Assembly: GCA_934654805.1 (NCBI GenBank)
Contig: CAKUGW010000023.1
Span: 1 to 31,717, forward strand
Source of the DNA: an uncultured Kiritimatiellota bacterium
GTDB taxonomy: Bacteria > Verrucomicrobiota > Kiritimatiellia > RFP12 > UBA1067
DNA length: 31,717 nt
Reading direction: 5' to 3'
Below the pieces are notes generated by a model. That model did not search any database, was not told the DNA's origin, and worked only from the letters and a program-made list of their open reading frames with translations. A program made the translations under genes and the position numbers. Position 1 is the stretch's first letter, and each line of letters starts with the position of its first letter. Positions 17,201-24,244 of this stretch are shown here, piece after piece.

Positions 17201-19272
17201 CGGAATACGACGCCGTCGGGCGACGTGCGACGACCTATGACGGCGCGGGGAATCCGACACGCTACGCCTACGATCGGTTCGGGCGGCTCGCCGCCGTCAC
17301 GAACGCACTCGGACACGCCGTCGTCTACGAATACGACCTACGCGGGCGCAAGACATACGAGGGCGGCGCGACCTATCCCGTCCGCTATTCGTACGACGTC
17401 TTCGGCAACCGGATCTCGATGACGACCTACCGCGACGAATCAAAGGGTCTCGCTTCGGGCGACGAGACGCGCTGGCTCTACGACGAGGCGAGCGGCCTCA
17501 TGACCAACAAGGTCTATGCGGACGGGCTGGGGCCCCGATACGAATACGACGCAAGCGGTCGCCTCGTGATGCGCACGTGGGCGCGCGGCATCGACACGAC
17601 CTACGCCTACGACGGATGGGGTGCGCTCACGAACACGGTCTATTCGGACGGCACGCCGACCGTCTCGGTTCGGAACGACGCGCTCGGACGTCAGGTCGAG
17701 ACCCATGACGCGGCAGGCGTGACGACGTTCGCCTACGACGCCTACGGTGCGAACACGAACGAGACGATTGTCGGCATCGCGGGCACGAATGTCCTCGAAC
17801 GCTTCGCCGACGCCTACGGACGCGACGTCGGCTACGCGCTCAATGGCGAACGGCGCACGGCTCTTTCCCGTGACCCTGCGACAGGCCGCATCGCGGCAAT
17901 GCGTGTGGCGGGCTGCACGAACGATTTCGCATGGACGTATCATCCCGGATGCGACCTGAAGCGTACGCTCCGCTATCCGAATGGCGCGCTCGTCACATGG
18001 GAGTACGAGCTGCGACGCGACCTGATGACGCTCGTCTCGAACGACGTCTACTCGTCCTTCCGCTACACGTATGACGTGGCGGGCAGGCGCGTCTCGAAGA
18101 ACGACGAGCGCTATTTCTACAATGCGCGTGGCGAGCTGCTCCTGGCGACGAACGTCGTCACGGGCGCGGAGTTCGCCTACCGCTACGACGACATCGGCAA
18201 CCGGCTCTGGTCGCGCGAGTTCGGCACGAACTGCACGTATGTCGCGAACGGACTGAACCAGTACACGGGCATCGTGCGCGGCGGCGTTTCCGAGCGGGCG
18301 GCGTTTGACCTCGACGGCAACCAGACGAATGTCGTGACGGCCACGGGCGAGTGGGCGGTCGAGTACAACGGCGAGAACAGGCCCGTGCGCTGGACGCGCA
18401 CGTTGGACGGCGCGACGGTCCTGATGGCCTACGACCGCATGGGGCGGCGCGTCATGAAGGACGACGAGACGTTCGTCTACGACGGCTACCTGAACGTCAG
18501 CCGGACGGTCTGGGACCCGACCGAGCCCGTTGCGACGAGGCCGCTCGTGTGGCTGGACGTGGGCAAGGATTCTTATTATTTCCACGACGGCAACAAGAAC
18601 GTTGTAGGTTTAGTGTCGGGCAATGGCCTTGAATGGAATTGCTCGACCTATGATTATGCTCCCTATGGAGCAAGCCTGTTGCTTGCAGACGCTAATCCAT
18701 GGAGATTTAGTTCTGAGTATTGTGATGTTGTTTTGGGACTTTCCTATTATAACTATCGACATTACAGCGAAACATTTGGTCGATGGTTATGCTATGATCC
18801 AATTGAAGATATACGCATTAGGCAACATTCTATGTTTATAGCCCCATTGGCATTTGATGGCGCGATTAACTCTTTCTGTTTCGTTGGGAATGATGCCATA
18901 TCAGTTTATGACTTAGAGGGGTTGGCCTGTGGTTCTGGCTGGAATGAGCCTTTTGTGCCTGATGCGCCTGGAGGTTTTGATTTTGGAAGTGCTTGTCAGA
19001 ATCACGATGACTGCTATGGAACGTGTGGTGAAAATAAAGGTCGATGTGATGCTAAGTTCCTCGCAGATATGATGGCCGTCTGCAAAAGAGCTCCTCCTCC
19101 ATATGAAAGCCTATGTTTTAGTGAATATACGCATACATATTACCCTTGCACAATTTCGCCACAAGCGCAATGTGAAAGTTATGCGCAGACGTATTATGCG
19201 GCAGTAAGCTCGGTTGGACAAGGGCCATTTGATAGGGCGCAAGATGAATGCTGTAAAGAGAAGAAAGAATAA
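14296..19272 (+). CDS. Sec-exported Rhs/YD-repeat protein with phospholipase A2-like tip
   Basis: 1658 residues. A signal peptide (residues 1-26, ending TTAFA) is followed by a Cys-rich acidic linker and a ~300-residue N-terminal domain. YD repeats run from ~residue 395 to 1450, such as YDAYGRLVRT and YDALGRACAE. The Rhs core ends in YNYRHYSETFGRWL (~1485-1500), and DLEGL precedes the variable tip. The tip (~1542-1658) has 11 Cys and the motif SACQNHDDCYGTCG with His1570-Asp1571, followed by RCDAKFLADMM: the calcium loop/His-Asp signature of secreted phospholipase A2. Rhs shells are known to enclose and release a self-cleaved C-terminal toxin; lipid hydrolysis is my inference. There is no PAAR or VgrG domain. 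ATG 14296 has AAAGGGG ~8 nt upstream; GTG 14278 is the alternative. Composition turns AT-rich from about 18,570. Confidence 0.88.
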   Translation: MKELLQGCRLAVAVSVFAFATTAFAGGSTQTNPPSECKAADSDCECESGEGASDGCIKVSLDMGRTTPWTGSQKCALKVFADDQSPMVFTPDSLFAVMGYTFKRIGNRLLPDGETPAEVVFSHPGGEAVRFVFTAGEPLGRPDPGIHVKMDERLMMVDAAGWACTNAPVYYDLFENDGTVRRFLATDMTGARGRLVSVTDSRGVVRTSAEMGIDIVYDTDGVRQFLTPSRLADVQVMDGGYEVSVYPIGDSPPARDATTGLYPIPAASPVRYVSVRSENGGNRAVVTFRRGEAEPEVSVFDWRQGDWSMTRASGVSEIRERSVVDSKEARTVKESRSRTGELMARSEYNYVWKSWGFAATNHVEGFGGVTRTVSWTYVTDGNGKGQVKAETGDSGLRTDFAYDGADRLVSKTTGGADVATEKTVYSYDPVDPSDAALPVDTRPRTVVKTRDGIEFERTYYVYSSLTDVVERVGTPGAPYGGADALRTVTAHYPAVANDIRAGRVKSIRHEDGRLDVYGYVLASNVWTETVTHLHERTPSPVEGRTTRDVTRTNARGDVVETRTEAFVGGSWHTVARTRRAYNLEGKCVRSEDLAGQVTTTAWDCCHKVAETGPDGSTATWDYDEDGRMVEVAQLVPCDLTNVTWVSTCHAYDDLGRQVASWQTNRVAHVGIPATRVRYDPLGRLVARTDILGNETAIDYSTNGQTTTVLNPNDSTEVTSRDVRGEIRSVTGTAVTPEFRTSGVTSDGIRWTRVVRGESPDSSRFTLRCANMLGQVVREEWSGFRGTALVTAHAYDAYGRLVRTVSDGEPTVAYAYDDFGARVAETRTVGGDGSVDSPEWRKSESHARYAQVDGTIWHVTTNVDFCSDAAIAPLVTSRRVQLTGLTAANPTRRMSIDVRGNATEFWTEFADGTVTTCRRVPEATNVISARARLGVQLETVSLSAVTNRIVYDALGRACAEVDGRGNATRTEYDAVGRRATTYDGAGNPTRYAYDRFGRLAAVTNALGHAVVYEYDLRGRKTYEGGATYPVRYSYDVFGNRISMTTYRDESKGLASGDETRWLYDEASGLMTNKVYADGLGPRYEYDASGRLVMRTWARGIDTTYAYDGWGALTNTVYSDGTPTVSVRNDALGRQVETHDAAGVTTFAYDAYGANTNETIVGIAGTNVLERFADAYGRDVGYALNGERRTALSRDPATGRIAAMRVAGCTNDFAWTYHPGCDLKRTLRYPNGALVTWEYELRRDLMTLVSNDVYSSFRYTYDVAGRRVSKNDERYFYNARGELLLATNVVTGAEFAYRYDDIGNRLWSREFGTNCTYVANGLNQYTGIVRGGVSERAAFDLDGNQTNVVTATGEWAVEYNGENRPVRWTRTLDGATVLMAYDRMGRRVMKDDETFVYDGYLNVSRTVWDPTEPVATRPLVWLDVGKDSYYFHDGNKNVVGLVSGNGLEWNCSTYDYAPYGASLLLADANPWRFSSEYCDVVLGLSYYNYRHYSETFGRWLCYDPIEDIRIRQHSMFIAPLAFDGAINSFCFVGNDAISVYDLEGLACGSGWNEPFVPDAPGGFDFGSACQNHDDCYGTCGENKGRCDAKFLADMMAVCKRAPPPYESLCFSEYTHTYYPCTISPQAQCESYAQTYYAAVSSVGQGPFDRAQDECCKEKKE
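18178..18679 (+). repeat. 502-bp block identical to 26,884-27,385
   Basis: Read base by base, these two blocks inside the main rhs gene and the truncated Rhs module show no difference. Flanking homology is imperfect upstream to ~17,596 and fades downstream after 18,680. Direct orientation, 8,706 bp apart. Confidence 0.9.
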
Positions 19273-19819
19273 GATTGCGCTCTACATCCTCCTTGGTGGG
19301 GCGTTTCTGTTTTCCCTTCGCGGCTGCATTCCGATGCGGGGTTGGCGAATTGCCATTGACCGTAAGGATGTTGATCTGATCTCTGGATATCGACGAGGCG
19401 AATGCTATGCCTTGCGTCAGGACGTGTTCCTCGTCAAGAGCGGAGCGTATGCAATGGGCATGCTCGGCATTGCGGTTCCAGGAAAGCACAAGTTTCAGGG
19501 AAGTTATTACCTTGTTCCACAGACTGTCGAAGATTGGCGAAGCCTTAAAGACGAGAAGCGTTTCGACTGTGGTGCCTTCTGCGATATCAGGGGCATTATG
19601 CCCAAGGGGACTGAAATTGAGATCGTTGGGCGTAAGGATGTCTATGCTGTTTCTTGGTGGTATGGGTTTGAGAAAGTCTCCTACATAATGGCGCGTGGCA
19701 TGGTTGATGGGCGAATAGTTGAATTTGAGATGTCCGACCTTACGGATCGGAGAACAGGAAAGCCTTCTGAGACGTTGATTTCTCGTTGTCAGACTAACCA
19801 TGGGGAGGGTATACATTGA
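19244..19819 (+). CDS. Candidate immunity protein for the PLA2-like Rhs tip
   Basis: 191 residues from ATG 19244, which lies inside the last 29 bases of rhs in another frame (a TTG at 19214 is an alternative). Basic N-terminus (KRRKNK) and one hydrophobic segment (IALYILLGGAFLFSL) suggest an inner-membrane anchor with the rest outside the cytoplasm. That is where a phospholipase would strike. The remainder is soluble with VSGR-type beta content and no family I recognise. The AT-rich composition matches the toxin tip, and position directly after the tip with translational coupling is the standard place for a cognate immunity gene. The role is inferred from position only. Confidence 0.6.
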   Translation: MNAVKRRKNKIALYILLGGAFLFSLRGCIPMRGWRIAIDRKDVDLISGYRRGECYALRQDVFLVKSGAYAMGMLGIAVPGKHKFQGSYYLVPQTVEDWRSLKDEKRFDCGAFCDIRGIMPKGTEIEIVGRKDVYAVSWWYGFEKVSYIMARGMVDGRIVEFEMSDLTDRRTGKPSETLISRCQTNHGEGIH

Positions 19820-19820
19820 A

Positions 19821-20828
19821 ATGAAGTTGAAAATCTTCATCCTCTGGAGAAAAGGTCTCTGTTGCGTGGTGGTTTTTGTCGGTTCCGTTGTTGTTGGCAT
19901 TTGGATGGCAATGCTACTCTTTTTGCGGCATGACTCGCTCCAAGTCCCGACAGCGGTTCGGCGAGAGGTCTGCCCGATTCAGACGAAGGAAGTCGTCGTC
20001 CCGTCCGCGTCCCGTGCGTCGCAGTCGTGTGCGACAGCCGGGCTGGAGGATGTCTCGGAGGCGGTCTCCATCATCTGCGGGCACAAAGCCGCGACCGCAG
20101 GCCGCTACGAAGCGCGCAATGCCGCGCTTCGGTCTCTCTCCCGTCGTCGAGACCTGGGCGTGAATGACGTGCGGGTCTTGATGGAGTATCTCCGCACGAC
20201 GGACGGCGCGTTGCGCATCGAACGCGAGGCCGCGCTGAAGAACGATGTCCTCAACCTCTTGCGGAATCAGGCGACGCTCCCGGACGGACTTGCCGACCTG
20301 CTAATGGAAATGTTTGCCTGCAAAGCGCAACCGTCGGAGGTTCGAGACTACGCCCTCCAGCACCTTGGCGCCTTGCAGAAAGACGACCTTGAGGCGTCAC
20401 AGCGGCAAGACGTCCGAGATCTTTTTGTCGCGGCGGCGAAGGACATCCGCGAGCCTTTCGCGGGAACGGCACTCTATTCGCTGTCCGCAATCGGGCAGAT
20501 GTCCAAGGCGCAGGACGCCGAACTGCGCCGACTGACGGTCGCCGCATGCGGCGCGGCGGCGAATCCCCTCGCCCGGATGTCGGCTCTGCAGCTGGCCGGC
20601 GAGCGCGGCTACCGCGAGGTCTTGCCCGTCGTGCGGAATCTGCTGGACGGGGCGCGCCGTGACGCGGTGACGGACATGGTCGCGGTCGGGACGCTGGGGC
20701 TGCTTGGCGGACGGGACGACCTTTCTCGGCTGGAGCGGCTGAAGACGCGCGGCGGGCAACGTCTGCGTCCGGCGGTCGAGACGGCCATCCGAAGAATCGA
20801 AGGACGCCTGAAACAGGAGGTGAAATAG
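19821..20828 (+). CDS. Membrane-anchored HEAT-like helical-repeat protein, copy 1
   Basis: 335 residues from ATG 19821, 1 nt after the previous stop, with GGGGAGGG about 10 nt upstream. Residues ~10-35 form one membrane helix; a Pro/Ser-rich linker (VPTAVRREVCPIQTKEV) leads to helical repeats. Examples are ARNAALRSL, VRDYALQHLGAL, ARMSALQLAGERGYREVLPVV and DMVAVGTLGLL, the pattern of HEAT/armadillo-like adaptors. It likely projects into the periplasm and binds another protein. The same family recurs after every Rhs module in this window, so it may be a constant partner of the toxin system. The base composition returns to GC-rich within this gene. Confidence 0.7.
   Translation: MKLKIFILWRKGLCCVVVFVGSVVVGIWMAMLLFLRHDSLQVPTAVRREVCPIQTKEVVVPSASRASQSCATAGLEDVSEAVSIICGHKAATAGRYEARNAALRSLSRRRDLGVNDVRVLMEYLRTTDGALRIEREAALKNDVLNLLRNQATLPDGLADLLMEMFACKAQPSEVRDYALQHLGALQKDDLEASQRQDVRDLFVAAAKDIREPFAGTALYSLSAIGQMSKAQDAELRRLTVAACGAAANPLARMSALQLAGERGYREVLPVVRNLLDGARRDAVTDMVAVGTLGLLGGRDDLSRLERLKTRGGQRLRPAVETAIRRIEGRLKQEVK
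20229..20422 (+). repeat. 194-bp block near-identical to 31,524-31,717
   Basis: Shared by HEAT-like copies 1 and 5, with only a few changes; the second copy is cut by the window end, so the true repeat may be longer. Confidence 0.85.
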
Positions 20829-21947
20829 ATGAAATTGTGTTTGTCTTTCGGTGCTGTTGCTTTCGCGCTGGTTGCAACGGCAATGCCGCGTCTGGAAGTC
20901 CCTGCGGCAGGTGTCGCGCTGGGGGAGATCGTTGCGGGTGAGTCCGCGTCGGGAACGGTGACGATTCGGAACGCGGGCGATTCGCCGCTCGGCGTCTCGC
21001 GGGTCAAGGCGTGCTGCGGTGCGACGGCGAAGCTTTCGAGCCTGAATCTCGCGCCGGGCGCGTCTGCCGTGCTGACGGTCACGCTGAAGTCGCAGCTGCC
21101 GGGCGAGATCTCGAAGTCCGTCCATCTCTATTGCGACGACCCGAAGAGCCCGGTTGCCGTCATCCCGGTGACGGGCATGGCCCGTGCGCGGCGTACGGAC
21201 GGCGCCGTGTCGCGCTTCACGCTTCCAGCTGTCGTCCTGGCTGGCGTCGCTGACGGATTCAACCCCTGTGCGTTCTCCATCGTGATTGCGCTCGCGGGCA
21301 TCCTCGCCGTCGGCGGACGTCATCGACGGGCTCGGATGCTGGGCGGATGGGCGTTCTGCTTCGGCTCGTTCCTGACCTACGTGCTGATGGGGCTTGGCCT
21401 GATGCGGGCGCTCAAGGCACTGGACGGACTTGAGACCGTGCGGGATGTCGTGATGGGGGCGCTCGCGCTTTCTCTTTTCGTGCTTTCGTTCCTCAGCGTC
21501 CGCGACGCCTTCCGCTACCGTCGTGCCAGGGTGCCGTCGGTCATCACGCTCCAGCTGCCGGATCGCGTGAAAAAGCTGATCCGCGTGGTGGCCGAGACGA
21601 GCTGGAGCGGCCCGACGGTGGTCGTCGCCGGCGTCGGCTGCGGCATTCTCGTGACGCTGCTCGATTCGCTCTGCACGGGACAGGTCTACGTGCCCGTCCT
21701 CGCGCTCATTTCGCGCGAGCCGGAAGCCCTGCGTGCGTTCGGAATGCTGATCGTCTACAACCTCGCGTTCATTGCGCCGCTTGTCACCGTGTTCGTCCTT
21801 GCGGCGAAGGGGGCGGACGCCGTGCAGATGTCCAAGTGGTCGAAGCGCAACGTCTTTCCGTCCAAGATTGGGCTTGGCGTCATGTTCGCAGTTCTGGGCG
21901 TCCTTATCCTGCCGTGGTTCGGCAGATGGCTGGAGTGCCTGTTCTAA
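20829..21947 (+). CDS. DUF1573-CcdA/DsbD-like membrane thiol transporter
   Basis: 372 residues, starting directly after the previous stop with AGGAGGT ~8 nt upstream. A signal-like start is followed by a ~100-residue DUF1573-type beta domain (GTVTIRNAGDSPLGVSRV, then CCGAT). About six membrane helices follow. The CcdA/DsbD hallmark cysteines are present: DGFNPCAFS with Cys147 and DSLCTGQVYVP with Cys282, which in the family pass reducing equivalents across the membrane. In the operon it follows a Rhs gene with an 11-Cys tip, so a role in disulfide handling of that toxin or of envelope proteins is plausible but unproven. No thioredoxin-like domain is fused. Confidence 0.8.
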   Translation: MKLCLSFGAVAFALVATAMPRLEVPAAGVALGEIVAGESASGTVTIRNAGDSPLGVSRVKACCGATAKLSSLNLAPGASAVLTVTLKSQLPGEISKSVHLYCDDPKSPVAVIPVTGMARARRTDGAVSRFTLPAVVLAGVADGFNPCAFSIVIALAGILAVGGRHRRARMLGGWAFCFGSFLTYVLMGLGLMRALKALDGLETVRDVVMGALALSLFVLSFLSVRDAFRYRRARVPSVITLQLPDRVKKLIRVVAETSWSGPTVVVAGVGCGILVTLLDSLCTGQVYVPVLALISREPEALRAFGMLIVYNLAFIAPLVTVFVLAAKGADAVQMSKWSKRNVFPSKIGLGVMFAVLGVLILPWFGRWLECLF

Positions 21948-21994
21948 GCCCGTTGAAACGCACATTGTCTTCACTAGATAGACCTCACCCCGCC

Positions 21995-22564
21995 ATGTGT
22001 ATGCACCGCCGTTTCTCCGACTCTCCGAGCCTTCGTGCGAGACACCCATGGCGACGTGTCTCGGTCGCGAGCGCGGCGGAAGGGCTACGCGCGGTGCGCT
22101 ACCGCTTCCAGGGGCGCGAGCGCTCGGCGGCGACGGGGCTCGTCAACTTCCGCATGCGGTGGTACGACCCCGTGACGGGCCGCTGGCTCTCCAAGGACCC
22201 TATCGGACTTAGCGGCGGACTGAATTTGTATGCGTTCTGCGAGGGAAATCCTATTTTGCGGATTGATCCGCAGGGCGAAAGTGCAGCCTCAGTAGCAATC
22301 ACCGTTGTAGCATTGTCATATCTTATATATAAACTTATTAAACACGCAAAATCGGTAAATGATAAAATGAAGGGCAGGGATGTGGATGATTTGTGTGATG
22401 TTGTTAATGGGGCCTTAGATGTCTGTTCGGAAACTATGTCTGCGATAACATCCCCAACAGGCATGATGCCTGATGAAAAATCGCCTTTGATAGATCCTTT
22501 GATAAGTCCTGCGATAGAAAAGATGTGGAACGACACGTTTGATCGCATTAGGCCCTTAGATTAA
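21995..22564 (+). CDS. Orphan Rhs core end with a second, short tip
   Basis: 189 residues from ATG 21995, which has no clear ribosome binding site. Residues ~30-94 are the end of a Rhs core in canonical form: YRFQGRERSAATGLVNF, WYDPVTGRWLSKDPIGL, GGLNLYAFCEGNPILRIDPQG. The core comes from a different Rhs lineage than the main gene (its wording and DNA differ). The ~95-residue tip after DPQG holds one hydrophobic segment (VAITVVALSYLIYKLI) and an acidic helical part; I do not recognise it. The switch from GC-rich core to AT-rich tip falls at about 22,205. It is likely a displaced tip that cannot be exported alone and is made only if recombined into a full rhs gene. Confidence 0.65.
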   Translation: MCMHRRFSDSPSLRARHPWRRVSVASAAEGLRAVRYRFQGRERSAATGLVNFRMRWYDPVTGRWLSKDPIGLSGGLNLYAFCEGNPILRIDPQGESAASVAITVVALSYLIYKLIKHAKSVNDKMKGRDVDDLCDVVNGALDVCSETMSAITSPTGMMPDEKSPLIDPLISPAIEKMWNDTFDRIRPLD

Positions 22565-22565
22565 A

Positions 22566-23006
22566 ATGAAGAGGATATACTCTATCTGCGCGTTTCTTTT
22601 CCTGTTGGGCTCAGTGTCCGTTTATGCTGTCTTGGGCGTCCGCTTGGCTTTTTGCGCGGTGGTATTTACGGATGCCAGTGAGTTGTCTCGTATGGCAGTG
22701 GAGGCTCTTGGTGACTTTGTTTTCTTTTGCTTATGCGCACGGATTCTTCTTTTGCTCGTGCGACAGTCTAAGATATCAAAGGCCTATGTATGGAGGTTCT
22801 TCCTTGCCGTTACATGGATTGGTGTTATCCAGTTTTGTGCTTCTCAGTTAAGAACCTTTCTGGAAATGTGGTTCTGCCTCGGCAATCCGAAGTATTGGCT
22901 TCTTTTTATCCATTTCTTTATTTTATCACCTGTTTTTGTGGCTTTTGTGTTTTCGGTAAAGGATGTTGCCAAACGTAAAAAAGTTGACCCGAATCGAGGA
23001 GGATGA
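22566..23006 (+). CDS. Candidate immunity protein for orphan tip 2 (four-helix membrane protein)
   Basis: 146 residues starting 1 nt after the orphan tip's stop. Four strongly hydrophobic segments (about residues 5-30, 42-65, 75-95, 108-132) and a basic end (KDVAKRKK) predict an integral inner-membrane protein. Small multi-helix proteins placed directly after a toxin tip commonly protect against membrane-acting toxins, and the paired tip itself has a membrane segment. No family recognised. Confidence 0.55.
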   Translation: MKRIYSICAFLFLLGSVSVYAVLGVRLAFCAVVFTDASELSRMAVEALGDFVFFCLCARILLLLVRQSKISKAYVWRFFLAVTWIGVIQFCASQLRTFLEMWFCLGNPKYWLLFIHFFILSPVFVAFVFSVKDVAKRKKVDPNRGG

Positions 23007-23146
23007 TGTGGAATGCTGAATCGATGAAGTGGATTTTCATAACGCTTTTGCCATTAATATATTCAAATGAATATGAAGAAGATTTTCGCGCTGATTTTAT
23101 TTTTGGCAGGGACAATTCTATGGCTTGTCGTTTTGTGGCCTTTTGA
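23003..23146 (+). CDS. Short frame with signal-like start, probably a truncated gene
   Basis: 47 codons beginning at ATG 23003 (or 23006) within the previous gene's stop, preceded by GAGGAGG. Reads MMWNAESMKWIFITLLPLIY, then becomes polar and overlaps the next gene in another frame. The ribosome binding site and hydrophobic start look real. It is perhaps the N-terminus of a lost second accessory protein. Confidence 0.25.
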   Translation: MMWNAESMKWIFITLLPLIYSNEYEEDFRADFIFGRDNSMACRFVAF

Positions 23147-23627
23147 TAGTGGCACGGCGTTGATCCGAGAAGCGTTTCGTTCGTCAGTACGACCAGCACC
23201 CGAATCCCGCCAATCACTTGTGCCGCAGATTGCAGCAAAAGCCGAAAATCAGGTGCGGCTGGTGCGGCAGTCGATAGAGGCCGCTCGCTCGCCGCAAGCC
23301 GTGCCGACGGAGGCGAAGGAAATGCTTCGGTCGGTGCCGAAACCAGAGACAGACTCCGCTTCGTCGTCGCCCGACATCGTGCGGCTGGCGGCGGAGAAGA
23401 GCCTGCTGATGGACGACCTGCTGAACGAGGAGCCGATCCCGTCCGACTACGGACAGGTGATGGTCGGTCTCTTCCGCGACCGAGGCCAGGACGTCTACAC
23501 GCGCGACTTCGCCGTCCAGCACATCGGCCTCTACGCCGAGGCCCTGTGCATTCCGTTTGTCGTGACGAATCGACGCAATAACCATCAAATGAAGGTCGCG
23601 AGGAAAATCGTATGTTATGTCTTCTAA
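23067..23627 (+). pseudogene. HEAT-like protein, copy 2, truncated
   Basis: 186 residues from ATG 23067 (or 23073). One membrane helix near the N-terminus (IFALILFLAGTILWLVVLW), a polar linker (~residues 25-110), then EKSLLMDDLLNEEPIPSDYG and RDFAVQHIGLYAEAL. At residue ~160 the text jumps to unrelated CIPFVVTNRRNN and stops, whereas the fuller copy at 25.9 kb continues with more helical repeats. The junction is at 23,546: the preceding 159 bp are identical to 25,745-25,903, the following bases are not. A stable protein is doubtful. Confidence 0.6.
23388..23546 (+). repeat. 159-bp block identical to 25,745-25,903
   Basis: Perfect copy within HEAT-like copies 2 and 4. It ends sharply at 23,546, where copy 2 switches to unrelated sequence. 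Confidence 0.88.
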
Positions 23628-23841
23628 TCCAGCAGCAAACACAGCCTTTGTTCGAGCCGGAGATTGGAAGGGCCTTTCGGATTCTGACGTGGTTGTCGTT
23701 ATCCCTTATGAACCGACATGCTGTCAATGTCAGGCGTGGCTGTATTGCCTGTTGATTTCGCTGGCGATTACGGTCATTTCCATTGCAGGGGTCAAGTTTG
23801 TGAAAAGGATTCTCAGAAATCGCAAGAAAGTATCGCATGGA
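23606..23841 (+). repeat. ~236-bp block near-identical to 29,397-29,633
   Basis: Covers the small membrane protein; about 96 percent identical by eye, with sharp ends on both sides. Confidence 0.85.
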
Positions 23842-23844
23842 TAA
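23617..23844 (+). CDS. Small single-helix membrane protein, copy 1
   Basis: 75 residues: a polar head (NPAANTAFVRAGDWKGLSDS), VVVVIPYEP, then one membrane helix (WLYCLLISLAITVISIAGV) and a basic tail (KFVKRILRNRKKVSHG). The layout matches the C-terminal anchor end of the other secreted/anchored proteins in this array, so this could be a clipped C-terminus of a larger gene. It has no good ribosome binding site and overlaps the truncated HEAT-like frame. A near-identical copy lies at 29,409. Confidence 0.45.
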   Translation: MSSNPAANTAFVRAGDWKGLSDSDVVVVIPYEPTCCQCQAWLYCLLISLAITVISIAGVKFVKRILRNRKKVSHG

Positions 23845-23875
23845 GCAATTAAGCTGAAAAATAAAGGATGTTCGC

Positions 23876-24010
23876 ATGAAACGAATGTTGGTGCTGATTG
23901 CGCTCCTTGCGGTTGCTGTCGCGGCTGTCTGCCTGTTGCGTCGGAAGACGCCCCAAGTCCCGACGGCGATTCGAACGGGACGGTCGCGATCGCCGTGCCT
24001 GGGATTTTGA
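23876..24010 (+). pseudogene. N-terminal remnant of a HEAT-like gene, copy 3
   Basis: 44 codons with a good ribosome binding site (AAAGGA). It begins MKRMLVLIALLAVAVAAVC, almost the same as the copy at 31,155, and runs through PQVPTAIR. It then breaks into RTGRSRSPCLGF and stops. The break at ~23,970 is followed by 29 bp (23,971-23,999) that match 9237-9265 of the giant surface-protein gene at 28 positions, in another frame. It is a chimeric scar of two gene starts. Confidence 0.6.
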
Positions 24011-24016
24011 TATAAT
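24008..24016 (+). promoter_or_regulatory. Extended -10 promoter TGATATAAT in the accessory array
   Basis: TGA then TATAAT at 24,011-24,016. It could drive the short frame at 24,052 and the two genes after it. The only such box found downstream of 7.8 kb. Confidence 0.45.
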
Positions 24017-24051
24017 TTCCCGTGTCTTACGCTTTTCAGGAGTAAAACAAA

Positions 24052-24244
24052 ATGTTTGAGCCTCTGCCTTTTGAAAGAATCTCAATATGGAAGACTTTGC
24101 CTGCCGTTTGATGATCCTTCAAACTAATTGCCGACCCAGCTTTGCAAGGAACGAAAAGGTGATAGTGCTTGGACGTGGACATGGCGCAATATTGGTCATT
24201 TTGGCGCGGACATGCTGCCTCATTTGATTTGGGGTAACCAGTGA
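24052..24244 (+). pseudogene. Decayed gene, probably a lost Rhs-type tip
   Basis: A short frame starts at ATG 24,052 with AGGAG 8 nt upstream (MFEPLPFERISIWKTLPAV, stop at 24,111). In a second frame, after a TAA, 24,128-24,244 reads LCKERKGDSAWTWTWRNIGH and LPHLIWGNQ and stops exactly over the next gene's ATG (TGATG). The coupling of this end to a candidate immunity gene mirrors the toxin-immunity junctions elsewhere here, so I read it as the broken end of a toxin tip. No family recognised. Confidence 0.35.

Noticed and set aside
15415..18585. Long minus-strand frames opposite rhs (15,415-17,316 and 17,440-18,585)
   Set aside because: Mirror images of the YD repeats; the same shadow appears opposite the second Rhs copy.
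14296..19272. Type VI secretion Rhs with PAAR domain
   Set aside because: The N-terminus is a Sec signal peptide followed by an unrelated domain; no PAAR, VgrG or Eag-like gene is present.
19244..19819. Lipoprotein reading of the first immunity candidate
   Set aside because: The Cys after the hydrophobic segment is preceded by LRG, and Arg at that place does not fit a lipobox.
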